In this document: one piece after another, positions 43,640 through 49,105 of the stretch | Layout of the letters: every line of letters starts with the position of its first letter | Position numbering within the stretch: the first letter of the stretch is position 1 | Assembly (NCBI RefSeq): GCF_001641635.1 | Contig: NZ_LUUB01000057.1 | Location: forward strand, 1-49,105 | Source of the DNA: Bradyrhizobium centrolobii | GTDB lineage: Bacteria; Pseudomonadota; Alphaproteobacteria; Rhizobiales; Xanthobacteraceae | Length of the DNA stretch: 49,105 bases | Reading direction: 5' to 3' | Translations under genes and position numbers: made by a program | The notes under the pieces: model-generated | What the model saw: only the letters and a program-made list of their open reading frames with translations | What the model was told of the DNA's origin: nothing | The model's database searches: none

Positions 43640-45181
43640 TTAGGGACCAGCGTGTCGCGATCGGTCATTGCCCAGGTCTTTGAGCCGCCCCTCTTGTCGA
43701 GGCCCGTCCTGTGCTCTCGGCGCGTCAGGCCAGCGCCGCAAGACCGGCTTGCCGGGCTGCCTCAAATGGCGGGTCGAATCCAACCGGCCGGAGTCGCACT
43801 GGCCATTGTCGGGCCCATGATGACTGACGGCGCTTGATGGCTCCTTCATTGTCACGGCTGCCTCCATATCGACCGGATCGATCGACCGGCCTAGCGCCGC
43901 CTTAAGCTTGTCGCGGTCGAGCTCGCCCTCCCACCAGGCGACGATCACACAGGCAACGCCGTTGCCGCAGAGATTAGTCAGCGCGCGACATTCGCTCATG
44001 AACTTGTCGATGCCGAGCACGATCGCCATACCCGGCACGAGGCGCGGATCGACCACGGCGAGCGTCGCCGCGAGGGTAATGAAGCCCGCGCCGGTGATGC
44101 CGGAGGCGCCCTTCGAGGTCAACATGGCGACGATCAGAATGGTCAGTTGCTGGCCGAAAGTGAGATCGTAACCGAGAGCCTGCGCGATGAACAGCGTCGC
44201 CAGCGTCATGTAGATGTTGGTGCCATCGAGGTTGAACGAATAACCCGTGGGCACCACGAGGCCAACCACCGACTTCGAGCAGCCGAGGCGCTCGAGCTTC
44301 TCCATCAAGGACGGCAGGGCGCTCTCGGAAGACGAGGTGCCGAGCACGATCAGCAGCTCGTCCTTGATGTAGGCTATGAACTTGAAGATCGAAAAGCCGG
44401 CAAAGCGCGCGATGAAGCCGAGCACGACGAACACGAACAGCGACGCGGTGACGTAGAACGTCGCGATCAAGCCGATCAGGTTGAGGAGCGCACCAGTGCC
44501 AAACGTGCCGATGGTGTACGCCATCGCGCCGAACGCGCCGATCGGCGCCGCGCGCATCACGATATAGATAACGCCGAACACGGCTTGTGAGGCGTCGTCG
44601 ATGAAGGCACGGATCTTGCGGCCTCGCTGGCCAAGGCTCATGAGCGCGAAGCCGAACAGCACTGAGCACAGCAGAACCTGCAAGATCTCACCCTGCGAAA
44701 ATGCACCGACGACCGTATCAGGAATAATGTGTAGGAGGAGATCAACGGTCTTCTGCGTCTTTGCCTGATCGGCGAACTTGGCAACCGCTTGCGCGCTGGC
44801 GGCGGCGCTACCAAAACCCGCACCGGGCTTGACCAGATTGCCGATGAGTAAGCCGATGAGGAGCGCAAACGTGGATACCACCTCGAAATAGACGAGCGCC
44901 TTGACGCCGATACGGCCGACCTTTTTGGCGTCCTGGATGTGCGCAATTCCGGAGACCACCGTGCAGAAGATGATCGGCGCGATCACCATCTTGATCAGCT
45001 TGACGAAGCCGTCGCCCAGCGCCTTGATCCACTCGCTCCTGGCTAGATCCGGCCATAGCGAGCCAATCGTCACTCCGAGCACGATCGCGATCAGCACCTG
45101 GATATAGAGGACCCTGTACCAAGCTCTTCCTGCGCGTTGCGGCGGTGCGATGGGCGCTCCGCTTGCCTTCCCGTCGGCCAT
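43640..45181 (-). CDS. dctA: C4-dicarboxylate transporter (DctA) with long C-terminal tail
   Basis: A DAACS-family symporter importing succinate, malate and fumarate, the carbon source of bacteroids. Signatures seen: LIKMVIAPIIFCTVVSGIAH, LGTSSSESALPSLMEKLERL (serine-rich hairpin 1), VPTGYSFNLDGTNIYMTLAT, MLTSKGASGITGAGFI (hairpin 2) and FMSECRALTNLCGNGVACVI. The start MADGKASGAP gives 513 residues; DctA proteins are usually near 440. The extra ~60 residues after AAVTMKEPSSAV are polar and low in complexity, perhaps caused by a shifted or lost stop. It lies downstream of fixA on the same strand. Confidence 0.9.
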   Translation of the reverse strand: MADGKASGAPIAPPQRAGRAWYRVLYIQVLIAIVLGVTIGSLWPDLARSEWIKALGDGFVKLIKMVIAPIIFCTVVSGIAHIQDAKKVGRIGVKALVYFEVVSTFALLIGLLIGNLVKPGAGFGSAAASAQAVAKFADQAKTQKTVDLLLHIIPDTVVGAFSQGEILQVLLCSVLFGFALMSLGQRGRKIRAFIDDASQAVFGVIYIVMRAAPIGAFGAMAYTIGTFGTGALLNLIGLIATFYVTASLFVFVVLGFIARFAGFSIFKFIAYIKDELLIVLGTSSSESALPSLMEKLERLGCSKSVVGLVVPTGYSFNLDGTNIYMTLATLFIAQALGYDLTFGQQLTILIVAMLTSKGASGITGAGFITLAATLAVVDPRLVPGMAIVLGIDKFMSECRALTNLCGNGVACVIVAWWEGELDRDKLKAALGRSIDPVDMEAAVTMKEPSSAVSHHGPDNGQCDSGRLDSTRHLRQPGKPVLRRWPDAPRAQDGPRQEGRLKDLGNDRSRHAGP

Positions 45182-45313
45182 GTCATTGTTCCTCCCACTG
45201 GTTTTTTTGTCCCTTCCACTCACACCCAATCTCAGTTGGGCCGGCAGAGGGCTTGTATCGGGCCGGTCATTCACTGCTGCATGTGTTGCTTCCTCTCGAT
45301 TTTATGACGCGTG

Positions 45314-45334
45314 GAGGAGGACGTTTTCCTCCTC
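45314..45334 (-). terminator. Hairpin between fixA and dctA
   Basis: GAGGAGGA - CGTTT - TCCTCCTC, a perfect eight-pair stem with a five-base loop, 125-145 bases after the fixA stop. No T-run follows on the minus strand. It may separate fixA and dctA transcripts. No sigma-54 element was found upstream of dctA in this 277-base gap. Confidence 0.4.
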
Positions 45335-45458
45335 AATTGGCACGATCGATCTTAAGATGCAGGGGCGACCTGATCGCCTCCATGCCAGGGCTCCTTGCCG
45401 GCCCGGGATTGTTCCGCAATCTCGTGCTGCCGCCCGCTCGGCTTGGGACGCGTGGAGG

Positions 45459-46337
45459 TCATCGGACGGCTCCTTGCGAAGGCGAATTGCCCACGTCACC
45501 AACACGCGCCACAACTGCTAGCTCAGCCTCAAGCTTAGGCCGGTGCTGGAATATCGCATCGATCAGAGCTGACGCCGGTTCATCGGCAGCTTCCACGAGC
45601 ACTGCCTTTTCGGCACGGGTCGATGGCGCAAAGACCCGCTTCACGATCGTCGGCGAGCCCTTGAGGCCGCATTTCGAGATGTCCTCCACTCCGGCATCCT
45701 GGGCACTCCACCTTACTATGTCCGTGCGCGCCGCCCGCAGCGCGTCCATCATACCTCCGCGCCGGATCTCGTTTGTCCCCTCCAGCATGGTGATGAGACA
45801 CGGCAGCTTTGTACGCAACACCTGTAGGCCTCCCTCCGCGCGCCTTCCAACCTCGATGGTCCGCATCTTTAGATCTAGAGATCGGATCTCGGCGACATAA
45901 GTGAGTTGCCCAATCCCAAGTCGCTTTGCGATGCCCGGCCCGACTTGCGCTGTATCGCCGTCGATGGTCTGCTTGCCGGTGAATATGAGGTCCGGCAGGC
46001 CGTATTCCTCGCCAATTCTGCGGATGGCTGTCGCAAGCGCGTAAGTGGTCGCCAGCGTATCGGCGCCCGCGAAAGCGCGATCGGTGAGCAACACCGCACG
46101 ATCGGCACCATATGTCAGGGCCCTTCGTAACGACTCCTCGGCGGCCGGCGGCCCCATGGTCAACACCGTGATCTCGCCGCCGACCTTGTCGCGCAGCTCC
46201 AGCGCAGCCTCCATGGCAAAGAGATCGTAAGGGTTGATGATGGTCGGCACCCCCTGGCGCATAATGGTGTTGGTCACGGGGTGCACTCGAATCTGCGCGG
46301 AATCGGGAACCTGCTTTATGCAGACGACATTGTGCAT
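45459..46337 (-). CDS. fixA: FixA, electron-transfer flavoprotein beta subunit
   Basis: A 292-residue ETF-beta homologue; with FixB, FixC and FixX it supplies electrons to nitrogenase. It begins MHNVVCIKQVPDSAQIRVHP and shows TLGDxAQ-type GDTAQVGPGIAKRLG near residue 119 and the signature VEVGRRAEGGLQVLRTKLPC area with ITMLEGTNEIRR. The start at 46337 is the standard one; 46349 is also open. fixBCX are not downstream, as in Bradyrhizobium where fixA stands alone. A canonical sigma-54 promoter precedes it. Confidence 0.94.
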   Translation of the reverse strand: MHNVVCIKQVPDSAQIRVHPVTNTIMRQGVPTIINPYDLFAMEAALELRDKVGGEITVLTMGPPAAEESLRRALTYGADRAVLLTDRAFAGADTLATTYALATAIRRIGEEYGLPDLIFTGKQTIDGDTAQVGPGIAKRLGIGQLTYVAEIRSLDLKMRTIEVGRRAEGGLQVLRTKLPCLITMLEGTNEIRRGGMMDALRAARTDIVRWSAQDAGVEDISKCGLKGSPTIVKRVFAPSTRAEKAVLVEAADEPASALIDAIFQHRPKLEAELAVVARVGDVGNSPSQGAVR

Positions 46338-46371
46338 GAAACTCTCCAAACCGGAGTAACACTGAGCAGAC

Positions 46372-46388
46372 CAGCAAGTGTCGTACCA
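46372..46388 (-). promoter_or_regulatory. Sigma-54 promoter of fixA
   Basis: On the minus strand CTGGTACGACACTTGCT: GG, ten bases, GC, with TTGCT at -12. It lies 36 bases before the fixA start and fits the NifA-dependent class. It serves as a local reference for the peptide promoters, which match better at -24 but worse at -12. Confidence 0.82.
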
Positions 46389-46477
46389 GTGGGGGACACC
46401 CCAGTGTCACACTGAAACTTGCTGCAGCAGATCGGTCGGACAGCCGCGTCTTAAGTATCGACATGATTCTCAACCCG

Positions 46478-46493
46478 CGTCGAAGATACGACA
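46478..46493 (-). promoter_or_regulatory. NifA-like activator site of fixA (one mismatch)
   Basis: On the minus strand TGTCGTATCTTCGACG: TGT-N10-ACG, one base from the consensus, about 91 bases upstream of the fixA -24 element. Position fits a NifA site; the last base is off. Confidence 0.5.
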
Positions 46494-47061
46494 ATGCGTG
46501 TCGCAAGCCTTAAGCCTGCCGACAGCTTCCAAGGTCGTGAATGATGCGGCTCAACAGCGCAGAGGTCCGGCGTCACCTTTGCGGACGATGTTTTTCGGTA
46601 GAGCTTTCGCGCCGCGTTCTGCAGGCTCAAATGCTGCCGTTGTTACGTCGGGCAGAACCTTATGGTCGCGGTCGACGCCCTGAAGCAACGCATCAACGTC
46701 TATTGGGCCGCAATTTGTTAAGCCCCGGGAGAGCGAAATGGCGATGGAGGCTAAACACGGCGTCGAAAACGTACGTGCGTTTCGTGGCATTGATCTTTTG
46801 CAAGCAATTGGCACCATCACGCCCGGCATTTGGAAGTGCCTGAGCGACAGGGCGCCACTTGTCGGTCGATCATTTGTTCGAAACAACCCAATAGTGTTGG
46901 GCTTGCGACAGCGCCCGATCTGGGGTGCACGCTCGCACCCGTTTACACACCTTCATTTGTGCTCTGGTCGCAACTGGCACAGCCGTTGCAAACCCTTGAC
47001 TGAAGACGATGGACGCGACTGTTGTCCTGACACCTCCCCAGCACAAGCCGCTTGAAGGGCC
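46494..47061. other. No supported gene
   Basis: A plus-strand ORF at 46738-47055 and a minus-strand ORF at 46551-46886 overlap; neither has a motif I know. Nothing regulatory is obvious before the peptidase gene at 47062. Confidence 0.4.
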
Positions 47062-47916
47062 ATGATGCTCAAACAGTGCTTATCCTCTTTGCTAGCGCTT
47101 GGCCTTCTCTTGATCCACCCTTCCGGCGCCGCCGAAACTGCTAGCGGCACGGCTGAGTGGACGATCATGGTGTTCATGAACGCCAAAAATAATCTGGAAG
47201 CCGACGCGATTGCCACTTTTCGGGACATCGCAAGCGTCGACAGCACAGCAAAAGTCAATCTGGTCGTCGAGATGGGCCGCCCCCAGAGACACTACACGAG
47301 CGAGGCCGAGGCATGGTCCGGAGTTCTGAGATTCCTCGTAAAGAAGGGGCAGAAGCCAATTCCTTCTGCTGCAGTTGCCGATTTGCGAAACTCCTCGGGT
47401 GTCTCCGACCTTGGATCGCGGCGCGCACTCGATGACTTCGTCAACTGGTCTGTCGACAAATTCCCAGCCAAAAAGTACATGCTGGTCATCTGGAATCATG
47501 GTCAGGGCTGGCGCTTCCAGGTGGCAGACCAGTCGAAGAAGCGCATCGCCATACCTGAGCAACTTGGCGGCCAACCGCGCTCTGCCACGTTGGCGGCCGC
47601 GTCCGAGAGCGTCCCAAAAGTCGGCGGATATCGCGCCGTATCCTTTGACGAAGAGACACGATCATTCTTGTACATTAGCGACGTGCAGGAGAGCGTCGGA
47701 TCGCTCGCCCAAAAGTTGAATCGAAAGCTCGACGTGATCGGTTTTGATGCCGGCATGATGGCGATGATCGAAACAGCTTACGCCTTTCGAGGCTCCTCCA
47801 CGCTTATGATCGCGAGCGAGGAATCCGAGCCCGCCGCCGGCTGGAACTACGCCGCAGCATTGACACCTCTGGTCGCCAATCCTGCTATATCGCCTCTTGA
47901 ACTCACCAATCAAATT
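47062..47916 (+). pseudogene. Clostripain-like (C11) peptidase, truncated and lacking the active-site Cys
   Basis: A secreted peptidase-family protein: a signal peptide (LSSLLALGLLLIHPSGAAET), then EWTIMVFMNAKNNLEADA, and the catalytic His in YMLVIWNHGQGW (His146). The family has a catalytic Cys in a D-A-C-L-M motif; here the text is IGFDAGMMAMIETAY, so Gly231 replaces the Cys. The coding sequence is cut at about 47916 by the end of an ISL3-family element, which removes the C-terminal part. It is inactive on both counts, at least as a cysteine peptidase. Confidence 0.8.
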
Positions 47917-49105
47917 GGGTTCTTCCGCATATTTGGTGCAGGTCTCCTCTTCGCGTTTCATCGTGAGCGATTGTGCGTTGTCAGGCGGTGGCCAGTAGCC
48001 TGTTTCGGAGCAGTGCATATCCTGAACGGCCATACATCTGGCGCTTGATCGTCTTGAGGCGGTTGATCTGTCCTTCGACGGGGCTGGTGCTCCAGGGTTG
48101 GGTGATGGCTGCCCGAACAGCCGCGATGTCGCGGCCGATGCCTTCTGCAAGCGAAGCCAGTTCGCTGCTCGAAGCATCCTCGATCCATTGCTCGAGATTC
48201 GTATCATCATGCCCCCGTATCAAGGCCGCAAGACGTCGAGCAAGCTCACCGGCGTTGGAAAGCTCCGGCGCAACCTGATGGAGATGGTGAAGGAACCGCT
48301 CGGTCTGCTGATCGAGCGATCGAGACTCTTTGCTCAGGAGCCGTGCACAGTTGCGGCGCGAGGGCGGTCGCCATCGCACATTTGGCGCGGACGTCGGTGA
48401 GCCTTGCTGGCGGGCAGCAGTCCATCGGTAGATGGTCGTTTTGCTGCCTTCAAAACCGCGGCGCTTGATTTCGGTCCACAATTCCAGCGCGCGGCGTTCA
48501 CCTTCCTCCCAGCGCTTTTCCAAATAATCTCGGAAAGGATCAACGAGGACGGAGCGCGCGGGTGGCCGCCGGTGCTCAGGCTCACCGCCCGCAGCAAGCC
48601 AGCGCTCGACCGTCCTCACGCTCATGCCGATCCGCGGCGCGATCCCGCGCGGCGACAGGCCGTCGGCGCGCAAGTCGAGGATTTCAGCATAGAGTGAACG
48701 GCGATGGTTGCGCCGCGCGCGGCGCAGCTGATCAAGCTTTGTAGAAGGCTCTATTGGTGGTTCGAGCTTGGTTTGATCTTCGACCATATCCGCAATCGTG
48801 GCCTTTCCAGCGATACCGATCGCCTTGCGATGACGGCAAACAGCCAAATGCAGCGCTTCACCCAGGTTTTGGAGAAGATGAAAACGGTCGGCGACCTGCG
48901 TCGCCTCGGGGGCACCACGACGGGCGCCCTCAGAATAAATGCCGGCACGATCGCGCGCGATCACTTCGATGCCGGGATGGCGTCCCAGCCAGGACGCGAC
49001 CGCATTGGCATTCCGATTCGGCAAAAGATCGATAACGCGATTGCGCTCCAGATCGCAGATGATGGTGCCGTAGCGTTGCCCCTTGCGCCAGGCCCAGTCA
49101 TCGAT
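47917..49105 (-). mobile_element. ISL3-family insertion sequence, runs off the window
   Basis: The element's one visible end is GGGTTCTTCCGCATATTTGG at 47917, matching the style of ISL3 terminal repeats, immediately where the peptidase homology stops. The interior is the transposase gene on the minus strand. The other end lies beyond 49105, so the target duplication cannot be checked. Confidence 0.72.
47981..49105 (-). CDS. ISL3-family transposase (partial, N-terminus outside)
   Basis: The frame is open from the window end to the stop at 47981 (about 374 residues). It reads DDWAWRKGQRYGTIICDLER, then ARDRAGIYSEGARRGAPEAT and QVADRFHLLQNLGEALHLAV, the DDE-region of ISL3 transposases, later MSVRTVERWLAAG (helix-turn-helix) and TSPVEGQINRLKTIKRQMYG with the final catalytic Glu. 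It appears intact within the window. Confidence 0.9.
   Translation of the reverse strand: MDDWAWRKGQRYGTIICDLERNRVIDLLPNRNANAVASWLGRHPGIEVIARDRAGIYSEGARRGAPEATQVADRFHLLQNLGEALHLAVCRHRKAIGIAGKATIADMVEDQTKLEPPIEPSTKLDQLRRARRNHRRSLYAEILDLRADGLSPRGIAPRIGMSVRTVERWLAAGGEPEHRRPPARSVLVDPFRDYLEKRWEEGERRALELWTEIKRRGFEGSKTTIYRWTAARQQGSPTSAPNVRWRPPSRRNCARLLSKESRSLDQQTERFLHHLHQVAPELSNAGELARRLAALIRGHDDTNLEQWIEDASSSELASLAEGIGRDIAAVRAAITQPWSTSPVEGQINRLKTIKRQMYGRSGYALLRNRLLATA

Noticed and set aside
45341..45360. TTGGCACGATCGATCTTAAG as a plus-strand sigma-54 promoter
   Set aside because: The -12 position reads CT instead of GC and no plus-strand gene follows.
1..49105. CRISPR arrays, tRNA and rRNA genes
   Set aside because: No regularly spaced repeats with unique spacers and no cloverleaf or rRNA-like sequence was seen by eye on either strand; a dedicated scan was not possible.

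Overview
The window looks like part of the symbiosis island of a Bradyrhizobium-type rhizobium. It carries a complete nodABCSUIJ operon behind a nod box, a divergent nodD, a NolA-type MerR regulator, genes for an elaborately decorated fucosyl Nod factor (nolO, nodZ, noeE, noeI, noeL, nolK), nifA, fixA and dctA. Around them lie many insertion-element and gene remnants, as expected of an accessory island. The genus is inferred from protein similarity recalled from memory and from gene order, not from a search.

Layout. 0.1-1.5 kb: a group II intron reverse transcriptase with its domain V RNA. 2.0-2.9 kb: the end of an IS66 transposase and its UPF0149 passenger. 3.0-9.3 kb: the most unusual region, with five related genes for very short double-glycine-leader peptides, then an HlyD-type adaptor and a full C39-peptidase ABC exporter. 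9.7-13.2 kb: a GNAT-like protein, remnants including a second exporter ATPase domain, and a HipA/HipB-type pair. 13.3-16.3 kb: mostly decayed DNA with a few small ORFs. 16.3-18.1 kb: nifA. 18.9-33.6 kb: the Nod-factor genes, all on the minus strand. 34.4-36.0 kb: nod box, nodD and nolA. 36-43.5 kb: a frameshifted metC-like gene, a broken H-NS-family gene and small hypothetical proteins. 43.6-46.4 kb: dctA and fixA. 47-49.1 kb: a clostripain-like peptidase gene cut by an ISL3-family element that runs off the window.

How the parts may work together. NodD bound at the nod box would switch on nodA onward. NodABC build the lipo-chitooligosaccharide, NodS, NodU and NolO decorate the non-reducing end, NodIJ export it, and NodZ with NolK/NoeL/NoeI/NoeE make and add a methylated, sulfated fucose. 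NifA would act later, in low-oxygen nodules, on sigma-54 promoters such as the one seen before fixA.

Main observation. Three of the five double-glycine peptide genes have a perfect TGT-N10-ACA motif (the NifA activator site) 106-107 bases upstream of a TGGCACG-type sigma-54-like element, which lies about 80 bases before the start codon. This suggests a small secreted-peptide system, matured and exported by the C39 transporter, under nitrogen-fixation control. The -12 element reads TTGA rather than TTGC and the copies arose by duplication, so the regulation is a hypothesis. I do not recognise this as a described system.
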